64,000 nucleotides of DNA from Pontederia crassipes (lineage: Eukaryota; Streptophyta; Magnoliopsida; Commelinales; Pontederiaceae). Position 1 is the first letter of the stretch, and every line of letters starts with the position of its first letter. Below the pieces are notes generated by a model that had not been told where the DNA came from, did not search any database, and saw nothing but the letters and a program-made list of their open reading frames with translations. Below are positions 35,376 to 46,212 of the stretch, piece after piece. The stretch spans positions 7,471,001 to 7,535,000 of the forward strand of contig CM060195.1 of assembly GCA_030549335.1 (NCBI GenBank), in the 5' to 3' direction. The position numbers and the translations under genes were made by a program.

Positions 35376-37444
35376 TGTAACGCTCCCAAAATCGCACCTC
35401 CCGCTACGTAGGCGATCGGATTGACTCCGAGGGCGCTACACTATCTACTGCTCTACTGATCTTGACCGTTCAACAAAATAGCTTACGTGTCATTGATAAA
35501 ATAATAATAAACATGATAGGGGACTCTAATGCGGAAGGGTAGTCAAATGTCACGATGAAGGACTTTAATGCAAAAATTCATAATGTCTTATAATATATAA
35601 TACGCGGAAGTTCATGGTGTCTTTTCAATACAAAAGATATGCGGAAGAAAACGTGATGTCTCTGAACAATAAAGATAATTAAACAAAATGCAGTAAGAGA
35701 ACTCGGAGCAGAAATATTAGTCATGTGCAGCGTTTTTCAAGCTCTGTGCCCTCCATCTCCTCATTAGTTGGCATTCTCACCTGCAAAATCTCAATGTAGG
35801 GGAATAGAATACTCATGAGCGAGATCGCCCAATACCATAGCAATAGACGCGAAATAAGGATTAGTGATGATAAGGAAATCAATGTATGAATCTTTAATCA
35901 TATCAATACTCTGTTCTTTGTTTTACATTACTCTGCTTTACTTTACAGTACTTTACTTTATATTACTCTGTTTTACTTTACATTACTTTATTTTACATTA
36001 CTCTGTTGTACTTTACAGTACTTTGCTTTACATTACTCTACTGTACATTGTTTTACTTTACATTGCCTTGCTTTTCAATACTCTGTTTTGCTTTACTTTA
36101 CATTACTCTATTGTGAGTTGCACTACGTCTTTTACATTACTAAATTATCTTTAGTGTTGATTGTCCTATGCGAGCTTGACTTTATTAGGTTGGGATGCCA
36201 GATGTGCCTCTCTAATTCACTGATGCCAGTAAGCCAGTAAACGGGAAAGAGGGTGGGTGTTACAGTCTCACCCCAATTCGAAAGGTAGGGGAAAGAATTC
36301 CTACAATCCAGGAACAGTGGTCGATTACAAAATCTTGTAGGTTCCCTGTCTCCTCAGCTAGCTACCTGTCCCTCTGGCATAATACTTTAATCTTTAAAGG
36401 AAGATGTGTGACCATAGCATCACCCTTCAATTCGAGATATCGGTGGGAGAACACTTGAAATCTCAAGAATAGTGAGCATCTAAGCCAGTAGCTTCGCTGT
36501 CCCCTCAGCTAACTACCTATCCCCCATTGTTTTAACTCTGAACTTTGCTTTAACTTTAGGGGCGGCACATAGCAATTCCGCTTCTTTATCTTTACTTTAA
36601 TCATCTTTAATTACTATGAAATTTATGGTTTGGAGTCCACTAGAAATATATGTTTGTACAATAAGACTCAGCCAGTGTATGTGAATTGGTCAGAGTCGTA
36701 ATTAAGATTAGGAGTGGATCAGTCCGATTAAGCTTTGATTATTGGATCTCTGTCGCATTGATAAGGAAGAATACACATGTATAATTACGTAGACCGGTCG
36801 ACCGTTTAATTAAATCGATTGACCGATCTCTGCGGTAAAATAGAGCCGCCGGATTTCTCCATGGATTTCGGCAGCTGTCCGGCCGTCGATTGACGTCGAC
36901 ATGAATACAAAAAATATGAAATAACTTCAGGATTATAATGAATTAACTATACACATCAATAGATCCTTAATTCTTCATCTATGGGATTAAAATGCTAAGG
37001 GTACCTTTTTCGTCGGAAATCGAATTCGCCGAATCACCGCTCGTCGTCCATCGATCGTCGGACGTTCGCCATCGCCTGAAAGGATTTGCCTCTGTCCTGT
37101 CGCTCGCGTACGCCGATCGTCGGACAAGAGGGAAAAGGAAAAGACGAGAACCGAAAGAGAGAGAGAGTATGAGGGAGAGAGTATGAGGGAGAGAGAGTGT
37201 AGGAGAGAGTGGGGGAGAGGGGGTGGTAGTGGGTGTAAGGTGGCCCCCTCCCCCCCTTTTTATACCCCCCGCGGCCAATTTGGTCGCCCCCCCCTCTCGT
37301 TCGTTTCATCTCCCCCTCTCTTTTTTTTATGTTGTACACGAGGCGTCACAGCCTTCTTGTGCCCCAGCGTGCTCGGCGCCTCGTGCTGCGTCCCTGTGCG
37401 TCCTAGCCTCATCCTGGGTCATGGCAGAAAAGTGGGGTGTGACA
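35376..37444 (-). repeat. Minus-orientation gypsy LTR (about 2.07 kb)
   Basis: Left end TGTAACGCTCCCAAAATCG is the reverse of a Tekay-type LTR 3' end and resembles the reverse of the LTR end at 7960-8005 (TGTAACGCCCCCAAATCG). The right end GGGTGTGACA reads TGTCACACCCC on the minus strand. Length is close to the 2064-bp LTR at 5942. There is no primer-binding site beside it and no matching target duplication, so it is a remnant rather than an intact element. It contains the TTTAC-rich array. Confidence 0.65.
35914..36140. repeat. TTTACATTACTCTG-type degenerate tandem repeat
   Basis: About 11-20 bp words (CTTTACATTACTCTG, CTTTACAGTACTTTG) recur across roughly 225 bases with variation. The open frame across it has a Tyr/Leu/Phe-repetitive product and is not a gene. 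Confidence 0.85.
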
Positions 37445-37448
37445 CACC

Positions 37449-37830
37449 GGTATGAAGTTCTCCATTTGTCCAAGTGGTGAATGCAACATCTGAATACCAC
37501 TTATTGGAGGAAAGAAAGTATCAACAACAATATCAATTGAGAACATATCTTTGGTCGTGTCAATTATACTTGCCGCAAGAATAAATACACCTTATGCAGT
37601 CGTTGCCTTTGATCTAACACAATCATCACAATATTCTCACCTTCACACTCTATGCAAATGTTGGAATTATTGTTGGACCTTCAATCAAATTAGTTGTGTC
37701 CATATCCTTTCACAAATCGTTGTAGTTTTTTATTGCCCTCTTCTCAACTCAATTAAGCATCACACGGCATCAACATTGTGATCTTAAAGTTCAAACCATT
37801 GAAGAGATTGTTCATCGTTATAGCAACCAT
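37449..37830 (-). pseudogene. HSP70-like array resumes: leader of unit 2 and tail of unit 1
   Basis: 37449-37545 matches the leader blocks at 22040-22150 and 22930-23010 (GGTATGAAGTTCTCC..., CAATTGAGAACATATCTTTGG). 37590-37830 matches the tail blocks of units 2-4, including the stretch that in unit 2 reads as the VGGSTRIP-like loop. The sequence therefore continues the pseudogene array after a 13.4 kb interruption. It is heavily decayed and non-coding. Confidence 0.7.
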
Positions 37831-38401
37831 TATATATAATAAATATAAAAATAATTTTTTAATAAATAAAATTTTCATTCTCCAGTCTATTATTTTTTTA
37901 TAATTTGTTATTCAGACAAATTTTTGAATGACACACTAGACTCTATCTTTCGATATATGAGGACACTATCATATTTCATCCTTTCATTTCAATAGATAAT
38001 TGCCAAAAGGAGATAGGGAAAATGTTGATTAAATTTATACACGCTTTCTTTTCTCCAAAGTAATTCAAAACCTAATAAAAATAAAAAAAGTCCACATTCT
38101 TTTTTTTTCCCTTACAAAATTTATTTTATTGGGGGATTTCAATTATTGCGTCGCTGTCCTGATTCCACCGCACCCAACCCCACGTTACACGTCGGATCTC
38201 CACCTTACATTTACGCCCCTCCGATCCACTACACTCCAAGGCTCCCCAGTCCCCACCACTCACCACCGAAGAGTCCAAGCGAGGGGAAAGCCGCGCCATG
38301 GCAAATTAAACCCCTTGTCTTTATCTTCTGATCTCCCCGTTCGATCGTCATTCGAACCAATCCCCACCGTCCGATCACAAAATAAATCCTGCTTTATTTA
38401 A
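37831..38401. other. 5' flank of the ARF-GAP gene
   Basis: AT-rich to about 38130, then C-rich sequence that probably includes promoter and 5' UTR. I could not place a TATA box with confidence. Confidence 0.4.
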
Positions 38402-38533
38402 CTAACTCCCCCTACTTCTTACGAGGTCGATTAAGGCGAGGAAGAGGAGGAGGTCGCGCCGAGATCTCCCATTCTCCATCGCCTCCTCCTCTTTCCCCGT
38501 CGCTTAGATCCGTCCCCTCCGCGGGGTTTCTCC

Positions 38534-41500
38534 ATGGCGGCTGAGGCCTCGGCGTCGCGACGGCTGCGGAATCTGCAGGCGCAGCCGGGGAACAAGACGT
38601 GCGTGGACTGCGCGCAGAAGAACCCGCAGTGGGCGTCCGTCTCCTACGGCGTGTTCATGTGCCTCGAGTGCTCCGGCAAGCACCGCGGCCTCGGGGTGCA
38701 TATCAGCTTCGTCCGGTCCGTGACGATGGACTCCTGGTCCGAGATCCAGCTTAAGAAGATGGAAGCCGGGGGCAACGATCGCCTCAACGCCTTCCTCGCC
38801 CAGCGCGGCGTCCCGAAGGAGACGGACATCGTCGCGAAGTACAATACCCAGGCGGCCGCCGCCTATCGCGACCGCATCCAGGCCACGGCCGAGGGCCGCC
38901 ACTGGCAGGACCCGCCCGTCGTCAAGGAGACGCTTGGGTCCTCCGCAAAGAAACCGCCTTTGGGTCACAATGCTGCGGGGCGCAGCAGCTTAACGAGCAA
39001 CGGTAATGGTGGTTGGGACGATTGGGATAACGACGACTATCGACCGTCCTCCGACATGAGGAGGAATCAGTCCGCGGGTGACTTCAGGGCCTCAAGCGGC
39101 GGTGGCGGAGGTGGAGCAGGGGGAGGAAGAGGGATGCAGCACTCGTCGAGATCTAGATCTACGGAGGATATCTATACCAGAGCACAGCTGGAGGCGTCGG
39201 CTGCGAATAAAGACAATTTTTTCGCCATGAAGTTGGCGGAAAACGAGTCCCGACCTGAGGGGATCCCACCGTCCCAGGGGGGAAAGTATGTGGGGTTTGG
39301 ATCTACACCGCCTCCTTCTTCTGCCAGGAGGAACACTCAGCAGGGGGATGTTATGTCTGTTGTTTCTCAGGTAAAGTTATATGAATTCAATTTCGTGAAA
39401 ATTCAAGTGCATTGCTCGTGATGGTTTTTTGTTTGTTGCTTTTTTTGTCATGCATATTGAGTCGCGATTCATTTCTGTCTGTTCTGGTTGCACCACTGCA
39501 GAGGAAGTCTCTCATAAACTATGCATTAAGTTTTTTTTTTCACATAATGAAATAGGGTACTAGTTTGTGTCCATGTGTTAGATCAAGGTGAGGCCTACAA
39601 GAACTAATTGTATCAACCATCTAATGGACATGAACTTCAAGTAAGCTTTGTTGTATCACCATTTATAACTCATGGCTGATGCACCTATTGATATGTCTGC
39701 TGGCGCAAACCCTGATTGAGCTTTAATAAGAGCTAACTAAACTATGTTTGTCATAACTATTGACATGTATTCATAATGTATATGTGCTTCACTTGATAAA
39801 ATTGGTCAAAATCTCTGGTCAAGAGTTGTTCCCTCATCGTTTCTTTCTAATGGCATCTGTGCACAACATATGCATAAGTATATACATTATCTTATGTTCC
39901 AAATATACCTCGATGCAGTGAGAAATGGGGAAAAAACATATCCAAATAGTGTACATGGAGTCTTCAGCGATATCCTTGATGTAGTTTCACTCATACTAAT
40001 TATTTGTTTTTTTTTTGAGAGATCATACTAGTTATTTGTGAAACAAACAAGTCCTGGAGATGGAAATATCTTTCTTGTTCCTATTTATTAGGCGACTTGA
40101 TTTTTTTTATCTTCGTATTGGTCTGATTTGTTATTTGTTTCTGTCAGGGCCTTGGTCGACTTTCTGTGGCAGCACAGTCGGCAGCTACTGTAGTCCAAGC
40201 AGGAAAAAAGGAACTACAATCAAAGGTAATATGAAACTCCAACATTTATATTTTATTTTATTGAGAGTAGATGTTTTTTTTGTGCCTTGTGAATAATTTT
40301 GATATGCCTTCGTTTTGTTGAGCTGTGAAGATTGTTTCTGACATATTTATAAAAAAGTATGATGAAAAGGGATTGAGACTTGTATCATGATTGCCAATAA
40401 CTGTACTTTATTATGACTGATGATTTTAAACTGAGATTCTTTTAGTCATAATCTGTTATAATTTAGTAACCTCTAGCTTATATGGTAATGGTTTATGAAT
40501 CCAGATGTTATTTGAGTAATCATGTAGTCCATTATTGATATATATGTTCTCACTAATGCCACTGTTGAGCACGGAGATCCTAGGCTGTTGGCACTTTGAT
40601 TCTAGATTATTTGTATGATCTTTTCCCATTTGGCTTTTGAGCACGAGACATGATTTTCTTTAGACCTGTTAATTTTAAGTTATAGCAGTTTCATTCAGAA
40701 TTTTAAGTGGAATATTTCTAAAGATTGAGAGAAGATTACAAATGCATCTTTGTCTGTTGGAAAACCTGCTTTCTTGCATTCAATTGTCTGTCATTCTATC
40801 TGGTAGGACTTCAATAATGGCCTTTTAATTGCCTGGAAGCCACACAATAGCTTTAGCCTTTAGCTCGCTAATGCCACAATCACTCTTTATGCTGCCTGTT
40901 TCTTGTCAAACTTTGGTTTTCTAGAGGATCACTGGTAGTATGCTGACAATCAAATATCTTGTTTAGCTCCCTAATGCTACAATCACTCATCATGCTGTCT
41001 GTTTCTTGTCAAATTTTGGTTTCCTAGAGGATCACTGATAGTATGTTGACAATCAAATATTTTGTTACAAAACAAGGTATTTGATTTCATTAAGCTTTTT
41101 TCCTTACGTCTCTGAAGTAGCTGTAACTCTGCAAGCCACTCTATGAGGTCATGGTGCTATGATAGTAGTAATCTTTTGTCCCTAATGTCATTTTTTCTTG
41201 CCGTGAATAGTTTTACTAGGAAGCAGGAAAGAAAACATTAGTTTTGTAGTAGGAGATGAACAGTAGCAAATGAATATTATGACAAAGATTTTGATAAAAA
41301 TATGGATGAACCAGGGGAGCTTTTATTCAAAGAATTTTGCCCTGTAGCTTACTGGTTATTCATCAATGACAACATTGTAAAATCGTGGTGTGCTATGTTT
41401 TTTCATTATTTTTCTTAGATGCTATATTTTTGCATTATTCTTACCATGTCATTTGCATTTGGCATTAGATGGCAGAGGGAGGTTATGATCAGAAAGTTAA

Positions 41501-41930
41501 TGAAACTGTGAGTGTTGTGGCCTCAAAAACCACTGAAATTGGGCAGAGGACATGGGGAATCATGAAAGGTGTCATGGCAATTGCATCCCAAAAGGTTGAA
41601 GAATACAGCAAAGAAGGAATCAACTGGAAAGGGGATGAATGGCCAAGAAGGGAGGGCCAAACTAATGGTTACTATCAAGAATTTAAGGACAACAAGGGTT
41701 GGAATTCATCCCAGGAGAACTCAAGCAAACATTACAACTCTGTTAGCTCCTGGGATGATTGGGAAGATAAAGAACCAAAGCTAGAAACTGGGAAAGGGAC
41801 CGAAGGTGCTGAAAATTGGGCAGGATGGGATGATGATGACCACAACAGTTACAATCATAACTCATCAAACAAGGCCGTCAATCAAAATGGAAAATCTGGC
41901 TCTTTCTGGACCGAGGGTGGCTTCGCGTAA
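38534..41930 (+). CDS. AGD7: ADP-ribosylation factor GTPase-activating protein, AGD6/AGD7 type
   Basis: This protein stimulates GTP hydrolysis on ARF1-type GTPases, controlling COPI vesicle traffic at the Golgi. Exons are 38534-39370, 40148-40225 and 41469-41930, all phase 0 with GT-AG borders, giving 458 residues, the usual size for plant AGD6/7. The N-terminal ARF-GAP domain has zinc ligands C23, C26, C43 and C46 (CX2CX16CX2C) and the catalytic arginine R51 in [16 protein letters not shown]. The middle carries [10 protein letters not shown] and [20 protein letters not shown] motifs shared with the family. Exon 3 holds the conserved block [20 protein letters not shown] and an acidic [13 protein letters not shown] tail. 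The start sits in very GC-rich sequence and fits the family N-terminus. I prefer AGD7 over AGD6 only weakly, as the two are close paralogues. The gene looks intact. Confidence 0.94.
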
Positions 41931-42136
41931 TGTTGGTCTGTTTCTCCATTCCATTTCGTCTTCCAAGTGATAAATATTAGAAAGTGGGTTGTGCTCTTAT
42001 TCTTACTTTACACTGCCAACAAAGTCAGGCAGTTTTCAACGATTTCATCTTCGTTATAGCGATTATCTGTATTGTGTACTCTAGTTTTAAGAACGGTAAC
42101 GCCTGTTGTGTCTATTCTTTATCAAATATGTTGTGT

Positions 42137-42142
42137 AATAAA
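42137..42142 (+). terminator. Putative polyadenylation signal of the ARF-GAP gene
   Basis: AATAAA lies about 207 bases after the stop codon, a usual distance for a plant 3' UTR. The motif is common in AT-rich DNA, so this is suggestive only. Confidence 0.45.
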
Positions 42143-42510
42143 GCTTTATGTATGTCGCCTTCTGTGTTTTTATCAGGATCATTGAGGTAAGCAAGCAATG
42201 TGCATCAGTATAGCAGCTTTGCATATATAGCTCAAGTTATTTTTCAACATCATGTATTCTTTGATTGCATCTTATGAAACAATTTTACTAGAATTGCTTG
42301 TGTGATAATTTTTGCCTTAGCATCTGAAAAACCGATATTCTAATGGCATTACAGTTTACAACAATATTTTAGTAAAATGGTTACAAACTTACAACAGTAG
42401 TTTTGATACCATTACATATTGAAACAATACGAATATATACCCGTATATGAGGAAAATGCACTACGAACGTGGTTATGTTTTTGGTGCCAATGAACGAGTG
42501 GAAAAAAGCG

Positions 42511-45500
42511 TCAGCCTTCTTTGTGGTCGGTGTCTTGTACGTCTACTACTGTCGCTTCGCCGTCGATGACCATGGAAACCGGCGTCTCCTCCGAGTGAAC
42601 CACGTCGTGCTGTTGGATGACCAGCACCGACGACACCACCCCATGGTTTGACGAGGCCAACGCGTCACCGATGGGGCCCAGCTCCGGGTGCTCCGCCGGC
42701 CGAGCCGCGAGCTCTGCCACCATGGACGTCGGAAACCGTCCTTTTCCCACCACCACCAGCTCGTACTCCCTGCTCCTCCCGATCGTCAGCACCGCCTCTA
42801 TAACGTTCCCCGCCGGTCTCTCTTCGTACCTCGCCGATGTCGCGTCCGCCTTCGTCCGGAACTCCGCTAACGCGGCCTCGTCCTTCTCCTGCATCATGGA
42901 ACCACATTGAGCGTTTGTAACGACTGTGTACAGAGTACGTGAACAGGAGGTGGAAGACTGACTTTTTCTTGTTCGCGATCCACCGACGCCGTGGAGAAGG
43001 TGTAGTTCTTCTCGGCGCTCTTTAATGGCGACGGCTTCAGGGTGACCGTGGGCCTCTCTTCGTCGCCTTTGTTCCCTGCGACGAACCTTATGACGGTGAC
43101 TCGGACGCCCGGGTGCTCAGCCATCCTCCCGGCGAGCTCCAGGGCCTCCCGGTCATCCGGTCCCCCGAAGAAGACGACGCAGACCTCGCGCGCCACGTCG
43201 GCCGGGCCCACCTGCTCCCCGCCGCCAAAGCCCCTGTCCACGAGGACGGCCACGGAGCACGGGGCCTCCTTCAGCACCCTCTGGTTGACGGCGCGCCAGC
43301 CGGGCCCCACGTTCTCCATCACGGAGGCGCCGTCGTCGCCGCGGTGGTGCTGGTGCTTGTGGAAGGGGAGGACGAGGAGGGTGGTGCGCTTGTCCTCGGC
43401 GACGTTGCAGACGTCCTCGTGCATGGTGGGCATGGCGGAGATGGCGGTCATGGGGCGGACGCGGACGCGGCCGAGCTGGCCGTAGGCCTCGAAGGCGACG
43501 TCGACGAGGTCGCGTCGGCCGGGCTCCTGGCGGAGCAAGGGGTTGAAGAAGGGCAGGCCGTTGCGCCGGGCGCGGCGGGCCATGATGATGGAGGAGGAGC
43601 GCTCGGTGAGCTCGACGAGGTGGAGGATGTAGAGCTTGAGGGGGGACTTCTTGGTGCCGCCGCGCACGGTCTCGATGAGGTTGATGATGGAGGGGGCGTC
43701 GCGAGGGCCGTGGACGCAGGCGAGGACGCGGAGCTCCTTGGGGTCGGAGACGGCGGAGGGAGGGGAGGAGGAGGAGGCGGAGCGGTGGAGCTTGCGGTGG
43801 TTGTCCGAGTACCTGTACCGAGCAGGCTTGTAGATGGCCATGACGCTTGGAGTGGTGATGAAGGTGGTGAAGAGCGCCATGAGGACCAGGATGGCGAACG
43901 TCTCATCGTTCAGTACCTGCATTTTTTTTTTGTATTTTCGATTGTCAAAGGAAAATATGACTTTCACATAAGTACTATATATAGAATTTATACTGATTAA
44001 TTAATATAATCATAAAAAAAGACTTACATTTTTTTAATGTTAAAATTTGATAGTCTTGCTCTCTAGAAACTTGAAATTAAGGAAAAGGATCAAAAGTACT
44101 TTTGCTCACTCGAAAGGTTGTTTTGGCGAATTACTCGTATTGGCAAGTCAACCAACTAAATTAAAATAATTCTACAATCAACGGACCGCTTCGCACGAGA
44201 TAAGTAAATATGGCATTTAATGTTAAATGTATATAATCATACAGATGCAATGTAAGTTTTTTTCATTTTTTGGTCGATCAATTTCCTATTTTTGTGCGAC
44301 TGCTTGTGTTTCTTTTTTCTTTGTTGTTATTCTCAAGGGCCTAGTTTTCCTTCCCAACTATTATAATATGACGTTTGATTGAAAAAGACCAAGAATGTGG
44401 ACAAGTACCAGGTAGAAAATTGTCCTAATACGCTTGTGTTGAAGACAAATTTTCAAATCAGGCATTCGTCATATATCAGACACGTGATAACGCATCACAT
44501 ACTATAAGCTTTTTTTTTTAAAAAAATAAAATAAAACATGCATGTAGAATTTATCTTCGATTAATTTGGAAATTTTAAGGTTTATTTAAAAAAAAAAACT
44601 AAAAAATAAAACGGAAATAAATAGAAAAGAAAAGGTTTACCTTCCTTTCTTTGCCGATGTTGAGGACGATGAGCTCGACGAGTCCCTTGGTGTTCATGAG
44701 CAACCCGAGGGCCACCGCCTCCCTCGTCGCCATCCTGCACGCGATCGCCACCACGAACGTCCCCACTATCTTCCCCGCGCACGCCGTGCCGATCACCAGC
44801 GCCAGCAGCGCCCACGCCTTGCCTCCTTTGATGCTTGCCACGTTCGTCTTCAGCCCGCTCGAGGCGAAGTAGAGCGGAAGCAGCAGCCCGGACACGAAGT
44901 CCTCTATCCGCTCTATCAGCCTCCCGGCGAAATCCCCGTCCTTGGGCACCATCAGCCCGAAGACGAACGCCCCGAAGATGGAGTGGATCCCGATGAAGTC
45001 CGTGAAGAACCCGGACACCAGAACTCCGGCGAGGGTGAGGGCGATCCATATCTCGTTCTCGCCTCCCTCGCTCTCCGCCCGCTTCGCCACCCACGTCATC
45101 AGCGGCATCACGGCGACGACCTGCACCGCCACGAACGCGAGGCCCGACAGCAGAACCCACAGCGACACGACCGGGCTCTTGTGGCTGCCGCTGCCGGTGC
45201 TCCCGGACAGCGCGACGGCCAGGGCGAGGAGAACCCAGGCGGCGACGTCGTTGAAGGCAGCCGCGGCCATGGCGGTCTCCCCGAGCTCCGTGGTGAGGAG
45301 CTTGAGCTCGGCGAGGATACGGGCGAGGACGGGGAAGGCGGTTATGGACAACGAGACGCCCATAAAGACGAGGAAGGGCCCGTACCCGGCCGCGTCAGCG
45401 CCGGGGATGGCGTTGCGCAGGACGAAGGCGACGCCGACGCCGCATGCGAAGGGGAGCGAGATGCCCGCCGCCGCGATGGCGAAGGCCCGCCGACCGCTCC

Positions 45501-45993
45501 GCCGGATGGAACGGAGGTCGAGCTCGAGGCCGACCAGGAACAGGAAGAAGAGGAGGCCGATGCTCGCGGTCGTCTCGAGGATGGGCGTGCTCCACTTCGG
45601 GAAGACGTTGTTCAAGTACGTCGCGTTCCGGCCAAGCGCCGACGGACCGAGAAGTATACCGCCCTGCACGCACAAAGCCAAGTCTTAATTTGTTCATCAG
45701 CAGTACAACAAGTCGTGCATGCAGGCAAGCAGGCATGCATGCAGTTGGTCAAGTGAAGAGGTCGCCCCGTCACGAAGACTCGTAGGCAAATAGGGCGATC
45801 GAGTACGTACGACGATCTCGGCGATGACCTTGGGCTGTCGGAGGGGTTTGAGGAGGAAGGCAAGGAAGCGGCTGAGGAGGAGGACGAGCGTGGTCTGAAC
45901 TATGAGCAGAGGGAAGGCGAAGTGGAGGGGGTCGTCACCTTGCCAGATGCCATTGGAGGAGGTCTTTATGGAGGTTATGTTTACAGCCGCCAT
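42511..45993 (-). CDS. CHX20: Cation/H+ antiporter CHX20-type (CPA2 family), four exons
   Basis: CHX20 proteins exchange K+ for H+ on endomembranes; the Arabidopsis orthologue works in guard cells. Exons on the minus strand are 45993-45811, 45663-44641, 43916-42963 and 42888-42511, all phase 0 with GT-AG borders, giving 845 residues (family about 840). The N-terminus reads ITSIKTSSNGIWQGDDPL, and exon 1 ends QPKVIAEIV before GGILLGPSALGRN. Exon 2 encodes most of the 10-12 membrane segments of the Na_H_exchanger domain, with the paired ion-binding residues N199-D200 in AAFNDVAAW. Exon 3 starts VLNDETFAILVLMALFTTF, finishing the membrane domain. Residues from about 440 are the two cytosolic USP-like halves (VLACVHGPRD, VVFFGGPDDREALELAGRMAEHP). 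Exon 4 ends the protein after GPIGDALASS. The gene is very GC-rich, which creates long meaningless open frames on the opposite strand. It ends tail-to-tail with the ARF-GAP gene, 580 bp apart. It appears intact. Confidence 0.95.
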
Positions 45994-46089
45994 GGATGTG
46001 GGGTGAAGAAGAAGAAGAGGAGGAGGAGGTGACCTCAGGGCGTTTCTTGCTGAACGCTTGGAGAGTGCAGAGAGGGCAGATGAGCTCCA

Positions 46090-46097
46090 CTTATAGA
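46090..46097 (-). promoter_or_regulatory. Putative TATA box of the CHX20-type gene
   Basis: On the minus strand CTATAAGT lies about 100 bases before the start codon, giving a plausible 5' UTR of roughly 65-70 bases. Confidence 0.55.
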
Positions 46098-46111
46098 GGA
46101 ATGAAGGAGGA

Positions 46112-46158
46112 CACGTGGAAGAGAGAGAGGGGGCGGGGGAATCAACGGCGTGCACGTG
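46112..46158. promoter_or_regulatory. Two G-box/ABRE cores upstream of the CHX20-type gene
   Basis: CACGTG occurs at 46112-46117 (ACACGTGG, a classical ABRE form) and at 46153-46158 (GCACGTGT), 15-65 bases upstream of the TATA candidate. Paired ABREs are typical of abscisic-acid-responsive promoters and would fit a guard-cell antiporter. This is inference from motifs alone. Confidence 0.5.
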
Positions 46159-46212
46159 TTTCTTGGGGATCGGCAAAGCAGCGTATCGTTCTAAAAATTT
46201 GAAGAGGTGACT

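Noticed and set aside
35376..37444. Full-length gypsy element using this LTR as its 5' LTR
   Set aside because: No primer-binding site adjoins it, no partner LTR lies on the other side of the nest, and the flanks do not match.
43113..44000. Long open frame on the + strand opposite the CHX20-type exon 3
   Set aside because: It mirrors GC-rich coding sequence on the minus strand, is Gly/Asp/Val-repetitive and has no recognisable domain.
44942..45756. Two long + strand open frames opposite CHX20-type exon 2
   Set aside because: These are antisense shadows of high-GC codons; the minus-strand reading matches the antiporter from end to end.
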